Shown: piece after piece, positions 1 to 6,460 of the stretch
Numbering within the stretch: position 1 is the first letter of the stretch
Layout: every line of letters begins with the position of its first letter
Assembly (NCBI GenBank): GCA_031278145.1
Contig: JAITLA010000026.1
Location: 1-8,163 of the forward strand
Direction: 5' to 3'
Length of the DNA: 8,163 bases
Source: Eubacteriales Family XIII. Incertae Sedis bacterium
Lineage (GTDB): Bacteria > Bacillota_A > Clostridia > Peptostreptococcales > Anaerovoracaceae
Made by a program: the position numbers and the translations under genes
Notes under the pieces: model-generated
What the model was told of the DNA's origin: nothing
The model's input: only the letters and a program-made list of their open reading frames with translations
Databases searched by the model: none

Positions 1-1
1 G

Positions 2-532
2 GAGATCAAGCGCACCGTCGAGGGCTTTGCGGGTACGCAGCGGCGCTTTGATCCGCTCGGCGAAACGGAGAACGGTGTGCGCGTCGTGGACGATTACGCA
101 CACCATCCCGCGGAGATCATGGCGACGCTCGAGGCGGCGAAGAAGATACCGCACAGGGAGCTTTGGTGCCTCTTCCAGCCGCATACCTACACGCGCACGA
201 TTGCGCTGTTCGGCGCGTTCGTCGATGCCTTTGCGTCGGCCGACAAGCTGCTCATGGCGGAGATCTACGCCGCGCGGGAGAAGAATATACACAAGATCAG
301 CGCAAGCGCCGTCGTCGACGCGATCAAGGCCCGGTATCCGCAAAAGGACGCGTGGTATTTCGCGGATTTCGACGCGATGGCCGCCTTTGTGCGGGAGAAC
401 GCCCGTCCTGGGGATCTCGTCATCACGATGGGCGCCGGCGATATCTACAAGGTCGGGGAGATGATCCTCGATATGGATCTTTTGGATACGGTGTCGCAGT
501 CGCAGGTCACGCGCGGCGTGCCGATACGTTGA
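2..532 (+). CDS. murC: UDP-N-acetylmuramate--L-alanine ligase, C-terminal part (5' end outside window)
   Basis: MurC is the cytoplasmic ATP-dependent ligase that adds L-alanine to UDP-MurNAc, the first step in building the peptidoglycan stem peptide. The window opens inside the gene, so only the last 176 residues of a protein usually about 460 long are visible. They cover the end of the central domain and the C-terminal Mur ligase domain. Visible family signatures are F-x-G-x-x-RRF (fragment residues 9-16), the MurC-typical DDYAHHP (30-36), the FQPHTYTR segment shortly after, and the near-terminal TMGAGDIYKVGE. The frame stays open from position 2 to the TGA at 530-532. A GTG at 77 falls inside the conserved domain and is not the real start. 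The next gene begins 9 bp downstream and its ribosome binding site overlaps this stop codon, which points to co-transcription. Identification is secure; nothing can be said about the upstream part. Confidence 0.96.
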   Translation, partial: EIKRTVEGFAGTQRRFDPLGETENGVRVVDDYAHHPAEIMATLEAAKKIPHRELWCLFQPHTYTRTIALFGAFVDAFASADKLLMAEIYAAREKNIHKISASAVVDAIKARYPQKDAWYFADFDAMAAFVRENARPGDLVITMGAGDIYKVGEMILDMDLLDTVSQSQVTRGVPIR

Positions 533-541
533 GGGTTTTGC

Positions 542-1243
542 ATGGATGATTTGTTGCGGGAATATCGGGAGAAGGCGGAGGAACGGTTGCGCATAAACCT
601 GCGCCACGCCGAGAACGGCGTTCGCTTCGCCGACATCGACGCCGCCTATATCGACGCGCGCGCGCGCATAGGCGGGGGGACCTTCATCGGTCCCTGCGCG
701 GTGATAGAGGGCGAAACGCGGATAGGCGAGGATTGTCATATCGGTCAGAATACGCGCATATGCGATTCCCGCCTCGGGAAGGGCGTGCGCATCGAGCAGT
801 CCGTCGTCGTCGAAAGCGAGATCGGCGATCGGGTGCGGATCGGGCCCTTCGCCTACCTGCGCCCTGGCAGCCGCATCGGCGACGGCGCCAAGGTCGGCGA
901 TTTTGTGGAGGTGAAGAATTCCTCCCTCGGACCCGGCGCCAAGGCTTCGCATCTGACCTACATAGGCGATTCCGACATCGGCGCGGATGTGAATCTGGGC
1001 TGCGGCGTCGTATTCGTGAACTTCGACGGCAGGGAGAAGCACCGCTCCGTCGTCGGGGACGGCGCTTTCATAGGTTGCAATGTCAACATCGTGTCGCCCG
1101 TCGTCGTGGGAGAGGGCGCCTACGTCGCGGCGGGAACGACACTGACAAAGGATCTGCCGGCGGGCGCGCTCGCCGTGGGCCGCGCGCGGCAGCGGGTGCT
1201 GGAGGGCTGGGTGAAGCGGCGCGGACCGATCAAGCGCGGTTAG
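542..1243 (+). CDS. glmU: Stand-alone GlmU-type glucosamine-1-phosphate N-acetyltransferase (left-handed beta-helix domain only)
   Basis: This 233-residue protein matches only the C-terminal half of GlmU, the domain that acetylates glucosamine-1-phosphate with acetyl-CoA to give GlcNAc-1-phosphate for UDP-GlcNAc synthesis. Residues 1-25 correspond to the helix that links the two GlmU domains, ending in RHAENG. Hexapeptide repeats of a left-handed beta-helix run from about 35 to 200. Aligned by eye to E. coli GlmU, the acetyltransferase residues are all present at exact spacing: R107 (R333), K125 (K351), catalytic H137 (H363), Y140 (Y366), N151 (N377), N160 (N386), K166 (K392) and R214 (R440). 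C154 and C179 replace Ala380 and Ser405, as in Gram-positive GlmU. The uridyltransferase domain, with its L-x-x-G-x-G-T-R-M signature, is absent, and the region upstream is murC, so this is not a recent truncation seen in place. The ATG is preceded by GAGGG overlapping the murC stop. Activity as an acetyltransferase is likely. Whether it partners with a separate pyrophosphorylase is inference. Confidence 0.88.
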   Translation: MDDLLREYREKAEERLRINLRHAENGVRFADIDAAYIDARARIGGGTFIGPCAVIEGETRIGEDCHIGQNTRICDSRLGKGVRIEQSVVVESEIGDRVRIGPFAYLRPGSRIGDGAKVGDFVEVKNSSLGPGAKASHLTYIGDSDIGADVNLGCGVVFVNFDGREKHRSVVGDGAFIGCNVNIVSPVVVGEGAYVAAGTTLTKDLPAGALAVGRARQRVLEGWVKRRGPIKRG

Positions 1244-1260
1244 ACCTTCCCACGGCAAGA

Positions 1261-1276
1261 CCGCACTAACGTGCGG
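1261..1276 (+). other. Perfect 6-bp stem-loop just upstream of the prs ribosome binding site
   Basis: CCGCAC at 1261-1266 pairs exactly with GTGCGG at 1271-1276 around a TAAC loop. The hairpin lies in the 51-bp gap after the acetyltransferase gene and ends 7 bases before the GAGGTG ribosome binding site of prs. No T-run follows, so it is not a standard intrinsic terminator. It could act as an mRNA processing or stability element, or modulate access to the prs start. The structure is seen directly; any function is inference. Confidence 0.5.
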
Positions 1277-1283
1277 GATAAAA

Positions 1284-1289
1284 GAGGTG
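1284..1289 (+). promoter_or_regulatory. Ribosome binding site of prs (decides the start)
   Basis: GAGGTG lies five bases before the ATG at 1295 (seven counted from AGG plus T). It selects this ATG over the in-frame GTG at 1271, which has no Shine-Dalgarno sequence and sits in the right arm of the hairpin. The ATG start also gives the usual Prs N-terminus and length. Confidence 0.8.
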
Positions 1290-1294
1290 TGTTT

Positions 1295-2245
1295 ATGAAA
1301 AACGGAGTGTTTTCGGATTTTAAGGTCTTTGCCGGCAATGCGCATACGGAACTCGCGGAGGAGATCGCCTCCATCATGGGCAAGCCGCTCGGCAGGTCCA
1401 CCGTGACCAAGTTCAGCGACGGGGAGATCTCCGTCAGCCTGTGGGAAACCGTGCGCGGCGTGGACGCCTACATCGTCCAGCCGACCTGCGGCCCGGTCAA
1501 CGACAACCTGATGGAGCTCTTGATCATGATAGACGCGATGAAGCGGGCGTCGGCGGGCCGCATCAACGCGGTGATTCCCTATTACGGCTACGCGCGGCAG
1601 GACAGGAAGGCCAAGGCCCGCGATCCGATCTCGGCGCGGCTCGTGGCGGATTTGCTCACCGCGGCCGGCGCGGATCGCGTCGTCACGATGGATCTGCACG
1701 CCTCGCAGATACAGGGCTATTTCGACATCCCCGTCGATCATCTGCTGGGCATGCCGCTTCTCGTCAAGCATTTCCGCTCGCGGAACCTGAACGATCTGGT
1801 CATCGTTTCGCCGGATCACGGCAGCGTCACGCGGGCCAGAAACATGGCGCATCTGCTGGACGCCCCGATTGCCATCGTCGACAAGAGGCGGCCGAAGGCC
1901 AACGTCAGCGAGGTCATGAACATCATCGGCGAGATACAGGACAAGAACGCCATTCTGGTGGATGACATGATCGACACGGCGGGGACGATCACGAACGCGG
2001 CAAACGCCCTGAAGGAGATGGGCGCGCGGGAGGTGTTCGCCTGCGCCACGCACGGCATCCTGTCGGGACCCGCCATCGAGCGCATTGAGAATTCCGCGAT
2101 CCGCGAGATGGCGCTGCTGAATACGGTCCCCCTCTCCAAGGAGAAGCTGATTGACAAGATATCGCTGATTTCGGTGGCGCCCCTGTTCGCGGAGGCGATG
2201 GCGCGGATCTTCACAAACGATTCCATCAGCCGGCTGTTCGACTGA
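1295..2245 (+). CDS. prs: Ribose-phosphate pyrophosphokinase (PRPP synthetase)
   Basis: Prs transfers pyrophosphate from ATP to ribose-5-phosphate, giving PRPP for purine, pyrimidine, NAD, histidine and tryptophan synthesis in the cytoplasm. The 316-residue length matches class I enzymes. Recognisable segments are KFSDGEI (39-45), VQPTCGPVNDNLMELL (61-76), the IPYYGYARQDRK ATP-binding loop (94-105), TMDLHASQIQGYF (131-143), the VSPDHG-SVTRAR loop (171-182), DKRRP (196-200) and the PRPP-binding loop VDDMIDTAGT (222-231). One small departure is Ser177, where most relatives have Gly in SPDHGGVTRAR. The start at 1295 is supported by a good ribosome binding site; a longer reading from GTG 1271 would add eight unconserved residues. 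The gene lies between glmU-like and pth genes as in the common Bacillota order. PRPP made here also feeds the pathway of the hisC gene at the right end, but that link is metabolic, not proof of co-regulation. Confidence 0.98.
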   Translation: MKNGVFSDFKVFAGNAHTELAEEIASIMGKPLGRSTVTKFSDGEISVSLWETVRGVDAYIVQPTCGPVNDNLMELLIMIDAMKRASAGRINAVIPYYGYARQDRKAKARDPISARLVADLLTAAGADRVVTMDLHASQIQGYFDIPVDHLLGMPLLVKHFRSRNLNDLVIVSPDHGSVTRARNMAHLLDAPIAIVDKRRPKANVSEVMNIIGEIQDKNAILVDDMIDTAGTITNAANALKEMGAREVFACATHGILSGPAIERIENSAIREMALLNTVPLSKEKLIDKISLISVAPLFAEAMARIFTNDSISRLFD

Positions 2246-2265
2246 GGGCGCGCCGCGGGATACGT

Positions 2266-2901
2266 ATGGATTACATTATAATCGGCCTCGGCAACCCCGG
2301 CAGGCGCTACGAAAACACAAAACACAACATGGGCTTCCTCGCGCTGGACCTTCTGGCGGAACGGAACGGGATCAAGATCAACCGGATCAAGCACAAGGCG
2401 CTGTGCGGGGAGGGCGCGGTCGCGGGGCGCAGGGTGCTGCTCGTGAAGCCGCAGACCTATATGAATCTGAGCGGCGAGAGCGCGCGGGCCGTCATGGACC
2501 ACTACAAGGCGCCCTGCGACAGCCTGCTGGTGATCTACGACGACATAGACATCCCCATGGGCGACATCAGAATCAGAAAAAAGGGCAGCGCGGGTTCGCA
2601 CAACGGCATGCGCTCCATCGTCCGCAATCTGGGCTGCGCGGATTTTCCGCGCATACGGATCGGGATCGGGGACGGGGACGGTGCGCGGGCGCGCGGCGAG
2701 TCCCTGATCGGCTACGTGCTGGGCGGATTCCGCAAGCGGCAGCTTTCCGTCGCGGAGGAGGCGATAGGCAGGGCGGCCGATGCCGCGGAATGCCTGCTGC
2801 GCGACGGCGCGGAGGCGGCCATGAACCGCTACAACGCGCGCTCCGCAAAGCGGGACGCGGAAGCGGACGGAGAAAAAGGCGGTACGGATGGCGAGCGATA
2901 G
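2266..2901 (+). CDS. pth: Peptidyl-tRNA hydrolase
   Basis: Pth cleaves the ester bond of peptidyl-tRNAs released from stalled ribosomes and so recycles tRNA in the cytoplasm. The 211-residue protein begins with the family signature IGLGNPG (6-12). Catalytic-site residues are visible: N10, H20, N67 in TYMNLSG, D92 in YDDIDIPMG and N113 in SHNGMRS. RIGIGDGDG and the FRKRQ region follow as in the family. The last 20 or so residues are hydrophilic and extend slightly beyond the usual 185-195 residue length. This tail region also carries the ribosome binding site and start codon of mfd, so the extension may be kept by that overlap. The start ATG lies 20 bp after prs. Its Shine-Dalgarno sequence is weak (GCGGGA), so translation may depend partly on coupling to prs. 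Identification is secure. Confidence 0.97.
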   Translation: MDYIIIGLGNPGRRYENTKHNMGFLALDLLAERNGIKINRIKHKALCGEGAVAGRRVLLVKPQTYMNLSGESARAVMDHYKAPCDSLLVIYDDIDIPMGDIRIRKKGSAGSHNGMRSIVRNLGCADFPRIRIGIGDGDGARARGESLIGYVLGGFRKRQLSVAEEAIGRAADAAECLLRDGAEAAMNRYNARSAKRDAEADGEKGGTDGER

Positions 2902-5900
2902 AGAATCGATATGCGTTTCGGGTGCGGCGGATGTGCAGCTGGCCCCGGCGGCGGCGCGCATCCTGCTCGAGAGGAATCGGCAGTGCCTTATTGTCACGTC
3001 TTCCGCCGCCAGGGCTTCCGCGCTCGCGCGGGCGCTTTCTTTTTTTATCCCGTGGCGGGTGCGCTTGATCGGGGAGGAGGAGGCCTTTTTCGCGCAGTAC
3101 GAGGCGAAGAGCCATGATCGGATGCAGGACAGGCTGGCGGCCTTGGCCGATCTGAGAAGGGGGACGCTCTGCGTGGTCGTGGCGCCCGTGTCGGGCGCGG
3201 TGAAGCGCCTGCCGCCTCCGGAGCTCTTTGACAGGCACCGGCTCGCGCTCAAAACGGGGGAGCGGGTCGATACGGACGCGCTCAAGCGCGATCTGAGCGC
3301 GATGGGCTTTGAGCGCGCCGCCCTCGTCGAGTTGAAGGGGCAGTACAGCCTTCGCGGCGGCATCTTGGACGTATTCCCCGTGTCCGAGGCCGCGCCCTAC
3401 CGCGTGGATCTGTTCGACGACGAGATAGCGTCCATCAAGCGCTTCGATAAGGAAACGCAGCGTTCGGAGGCGTCGCTCGACGCCCTTGAGATATGGCCCG
3501 CCACGCAGATGATCGTGGACGAGGCGCTTTTTCGCGCCGCCGCGCGGCGGATAGATGCGGTGTACGACGCGCATATCAGACGCTTCGACGGCGCGCGCGC
3601 CGCCGCGCTGTCGGATCGGAAGAGCAAGCTGATCGATTGCGTGAAGTCGGGGACGAACCTGCAGCTTCTCGAACACTGCATCGGGTATTTCTACGATAAT
3701 ATATCCTATATTTGGGACTATATGAAGGACGGCCTCGTCATGCTCGACGATCCGGACAGGCTGCGGGAGGCGCTTTCGCTGCGCGACAGGGAGGCGGAGG
3801 AGGATTTTCGGGCCATGCTCGCGCAGGGTCGCGTCGCGCCGGAGGAACACGCCGGCACGGAGGGGCTCGCGGCCTACGCGCGCCTGCTTTCGCACAGCCC
3901 GCTCTGGTTTTTCACGCCTTTTTCGACGCAGCCCGTGGGTCTGGGCGAGCCGACGGCACGCCGCGACATCGATGTGCGGCGCCCGCCTTCGGCGGGCGGG
4001 CGCATGGATTTCCTCGAGTCCGAGCTGCGGCGTTACGGCAAGCAGGGCTATACCGTCACGATTGTATGCGCGTCGGAGGAACGGTTTGCGAGCCTGCGGG
4101 AGTTCCTCAACGCGACGGGGCTGCGGGGGGTGAACTTGCAGCGGGGCGATCCCGGCTGCGGCGCGGAATTCCCCAAGGAGAAAATCGTATACCTGTGGGA
4201 AGGGGATATATTTTCGACGCCCAAGGCCGGGCGAAGCGCGCGGACGGCCCGTGGACGCGGCGAGAACGCCTCGCCCATACAGGCCCTCGGCGATATCGAA
4301 AAAGGGGACTGCGTCGTCCACGAAAACCACGGCATAGGCAGATTCGTCTGCATAGAGCAGCTGGATATACAGGGGGCACGGAAGGATTATCTGAAGCTCG
4401 AGTACGCGGGCGGCGACGTGCTCTACATCCCCGCGGAGCAGATGTCCCTGGTGCAGAAGTACATAGGCGGCGGCGAGGAAGCGCCCCGGATCAGCCGGCT
4501 GTCGAGCGGCGAATGGAAGAAGGCGAAGGCCAAGGCCAAGAAGGATATCGCGAGCATGGCGCAGGAGCTCCTTGCGCTTTCTGCGGAGCGCAAGGCCGTC
4601 ACGGGCCACGCCTTCGCCGCGGACACGGTCTGGCAGCGCGAGTTCGAGGACAGCTTCCCCTACGAGGAAACGCAGGATCAGCTGCGCAGCACGGCCTCCA
4701 TCAAGCGGGATATGGAGAAGCCCGTCCCCATGGACCGGCTGCTCTGCGGCGACGTGGGCTACGGCAAGACCGAGGTCGCGGCCCGCGCCGTGTTCAAATG
4801 CGTCGCCGACGGCATGCAGGCGGCCGTCCTCGTGCCCACCACCATCCTCGCGAACCAGCATTACATGACCTTCAAGCAGCGCTTCGCGGATTTTCCGTTC
4901 ACGGTGGAGATGCTGTCGCGCTTCAGGAGCGAGGCCCGGCAGCGGGAGATTGCGGCGAGCCTGCGGGCGGGGGAGGTCGATATCGTCATAGGCACGCACA
5001 GGCTGCTGTCGCAGGATATCGGCTTCCGCGCGCTCGGGCTGCTCGTCGTCGACGAGGAACAGCGCTTCGGCGTGCGCCACAAGGAGCGCATCAAGGCGCT
5101 GAAGAAGGGTGTGGACGTGCTGACGCTGTCGGCCACGCCCATCCCGCGCACGCTGCACATGTCGCTGGTCGGCGTCCGGGACATGGATCTGATCGAGGAA
5201 CCGCCGGAGGACAGGTATCCCGTGCAGACCTACGTCATGGAGCAGACGGACGAGGTCATTCGGGAAACCGTCCTGCGCGAGCTCGACCGCGGCGGCCAGG
5301 TGTACATCGTGTACAACAGGGTCAAGGGCATACAGCGCGTCGCGGCGGAGATCAAGGCGCTGGCGCCCGCCGCGCGGATCGTGGTCGGCCACGGGCAGAT
5401 GGACGAGCGGGAGCTCGAGGACGTGATGTCGGACTTCATCGAGCGCCGCTACAACGTCCTCGTTTCGACGGCCATCATCGAATCCGGCATCGATATCCCG
5501 AACGTGAACACCATACTGGTCATGGACGCGGACCGCTTCGGTCTGTCGCAGCTCTACCAGCTTCGCGGCCGGGTGGGCCGCTCAAACCGCATGGCCTACG
5601 CCTACCTGCTGTACAGGCGCGACAAGGTCCTCTCCGAGGCGGCGGAGAAGCGCCTGCGCGCCATCCGGGAGTTCACGGAGTTCGGCGCGGGCTTCCGCAT
5701 CGCGATGCGCGACCTCGAGATAAGGGGCGCGGGCAATCTGCTCGGCGCGGAGCAGCACGGGCATATCGTGGGCGTGGGCTACGAGCTGTACCGCAAGCTC
5801 GTGGACGAGGCCGTGCGGGCCCTGTCCGGCGAGGTCGTGAATCCGGACGCGGAGGATGTTTCGTTCGAGATAAACATCGCGGCCCACATCCCGCAGAGCT

Positions 5901-6361
5901 ACATCGAGGATGAGGTGCTGAAGCTGCAGATGTACAAGCGGATATCCTGCATCGAGGGGGAAACGGACGAGAACGACGTCCTTGACGAGATGACGGACCG
6001 CTTTGGCGCGCCGCCGCGCGCGACCCTAAACCTGCTCTCCATCGCGCGGATACGCGCGCTCGCAAGGCGCGCGGGCATCCTGCGCATCCGCGAGTCGCAG
6101 AAGCGCTACATATTCGAGATGAAGAACGGCGCGGACCTCGGGGAGGGCGGCGCAATGCGGCTGGTCGCGCGCTACGGCGGCAGGCTTCAGTTTCACGGCG
6201 GCGCGCGCCCCTTCATCGCGCTGCGGATGAAGGAGAAGAGAAACCTGTTGGTGATGGGGGAAAAAAGACAGGAAACGGAGAAGCCGGCGGTGGAGAAACT
6301 CAAGGAAATCCGAAGCTTCCTGCGCTTCCTTACCAAAGGTTCCGCGGATATACCGTATTGA
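2888..6361 (+). CDS. mfd: Transcription-repair coupling factor Mfd
   Basis: Mfd binds RNA polymerase stalled at DNA damage, pushes it off with an ATP-driven translocase and recruits UvrA for nucleotide excision repair. The 1157-residue length is typical and all domains appear present. The UvrB-like N-terminal part includes VVVAPVSGAVKRLPPP (96-111) and GQYSLRGGILDVFP (151-164). A variable linker leads to the polymerase-interaction domain, beginning near IEKGDCVVH (470-478). The helicase core has Walker A GDVGYGKT (621-628), the DEEQ box (722-725), SATPIPR (748-754) and QLRGRVGRS (891-899). The RecG/Mfd translocation motif region contains RGAGNLLG (946-953). The C-terminal regulatory TRCF domain starts near VSFEINIAAHIPQSYI (991-1006). 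The ATG lies 14 bp inside pth and has AAGGCGG just upstream, so translational coupling is likely. The stop codon overlaps the -35 box of the next promoter. A T7 tract lies early in the gene at 3040-3046. Confidence 0.98.
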   Translation: MASDRESICVSGAADVQLAPAAARILLERNRQCLIVTSSAARASALARALSFFIPWRVRLIGEEEAFFAQYEAKSHDRMQDRLAALADLRRGTLCVVVAPVSGAVKRLPPPELFDRHRLALKTGERVDTDALKRDLSAMGFERAALVELKGQYSLRGGILDVFPVSEAAPYRVDLFDDEIASIKRFDKETQRSEASLDALEIWPATQMIVDEALFRAAARRIDAVYDAHIRRFDGARAAALSDRKSKLIDCVKSGTNLQLLEHCIGYFYDNISYIWDYMKDGLVMLDDPDRLREALSLRDREAEEDFRAMLAQGRVAPEEHAGTEGLAAYARLLSHSPLWFFTPFSTQPVGLGEPTARRDIDVRRPPSAGGRMDFLESELRRYGKQGYTVTIVCASEERFASLREFLNATGLRGVNLQRGDPGCGAEFPKEKIVYLWEGDIFSTPKAGRSARTARGRGENASPIQALGDIEKGDCVVHENHGIGRFVCIEQLDIQGARKDYLKLEYAGGDVLYIPAEQMSLVQKYIGGGEEAPRISRLSSGEWKKAKAKAKKDIASMAQELLALSAERKAVTGHAFAADTVWQREFEDSFPYEETQDQLRSTASIKRDMEKPVPMDRLLCGDVGYGKTEVAARAVFKCVADGMQAAVLVPTTILANQHYMTFKQRFADFPFTVEMLSRFRSEARQREIAASLRAGEVDIVIGTHRLLSQDIGFRALGLLVVDEEQRFGVRHKERIKALKKGVDVLTLSATPIPRTLHMSLVGVRDMDLIEEPPEDRYPVQTYVMEQTDEVIRETVLRELDRGGQVYIVYNRVKGIQRVAAEIKALAPAARIVVGHGQMDERELEDVMSDFIERRYNVLVSTAIIESGIDIPNVNTILVMDADRFGLSQLYQLRGRVGRSNRMAYAYLLYRRDKVLSEAAEKRLRAIREFTEFGAGFRIAMRDLEIRGAGNLLGAEQHGHIVGVGYELYRKLVDEAVRALSGEVVNPDAEDVSFEINIAAHIPQSYIEDEVLKLQMYKRISCIEGETDENDVLDEMTDRFGAPPRATLNLLSIARIRALARRAGILRIRESQKRYIFEMKNGADLGEGGAMRLVARYGGRLQFHGGARPFIALRMKEKRNLLVMGEKRQETEKPAVEKLKEIRSFLRFLTKGSADIPY

Positions 6362-6386
6362 TATTTCCACGAATATCACATATAAT
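6358..6386 (+). promoter_or_regulatory. Near-consensus sigma-A/sigma-70 type promoter
   Basis: TTGATA at 6358-6363 is one base from the TTGACA consensus. TATAAT at 6381-6386 is a perfect -10 box. They are separated by exactly 17 bp (6364-6380), the optimal spacing. The -35 box overlaps the mfd TGA stop, and the surrounding sequence is AT-rich against a very GC-rich background. Transcription would start near 6392-6393, giving the PPIase gene and hisC their own transcript. This is the best promoter match I found in the window. Confidence 0.82.
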
Positions 6387-6393
6387 ACAAAGA

Positions 6394-6411
6394 GGCTCCG
6401 AAAAGGAGCGC
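6394..6411 (+). other. Stem-loop at the predicted 5' end of the PPIase mRNA
   Basis: GCTCC at 6395-6399 pairs with GGAGC at 6405-6409 around a GAAAA loop, and G6394 can pair with C6411 across a bulged G. The predicted transcription start is only one or two bases upstream, so the mRNA would begin with this hairpin. Such 5' stem-loops can protect transcripts from decay. No T-tract follows, so a terminator for mfd is unlikely. The pairing is seen; the role is inferred. Confidence 0.45.
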
Positions 6412-6449
6412 CGAAAACCCCGCTGTGTCCATTGCGTTTTTAGAGAAAC

Positions 6450-6454
6450 GGAGG
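6450..6454 (+). promoter_or_regulatory. Strong ribosome binding site before GTG 6461
   Basis: GGAGG ends six bases before the GTG at 6461, an ideal arrangement, and is the strongest Shine-Dalgarno sequence in this leader. It is the main argument for starting the PPIase reading frame at 6461. The signal-peptide argument favours a TTG 138 bp further downstream. Confidence 0.65.
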
Positions 6455-6460
6455 TACCTT

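Noticed and set aside
1271..1294. In-frame GTG 1271 as the start of prs
   Set aside because: It has no Shine-Dalgarno, sits in a hairpin arm, and adds residues not found in the family. ATG 1295 has a good ribosome binding site.
1816..3363. A 515-codon minus-strand open frame across prs, pth and mfd
   Set aside because: It spans three known genes on the other strand and shows no protein family features.
3690..3715. AT-rich patch in mfd with a GATAAT -10-like sequence
   Set aside because: No -35 box lies at a suitable distance, and the bases are explained by Tyr, Asn and Ile codons of the Mfd protein.
3980..3998. GC-rich 8-bp hairpin with a TTC loop inside mfd
   Set aside because: It lies in the variable linker before the polymerase-interaction domain, has no T-tract, and such inverted repeats arise easily in GC-rich coding DNA.
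2573..5392. A 939-codon open frame on the minus strand opposite pth and mfd
   Set aside because: It lies entirely opposite two well-identified genes. Its translation is Arg/His/Leu-rich with no recognisable domain, as expected for an antisense shadow in GC-rich DNA with few stop codons.
3712..5913. A 733-codon open frame on the plus strand inside mfd
   Set aside because: It is a shifted reading of the Mfd helicase region, rich in Arg, Gly and Ala with no motif. The true frame carries all conserved helicase motifs.
6394..6412. Intrinsic terminator for mfd
   Set aside because: The hairpin is followed by GAAAACCCC and not a T-run, and it lies downstream of a strong promoter, so a 5' leader structure fits better.
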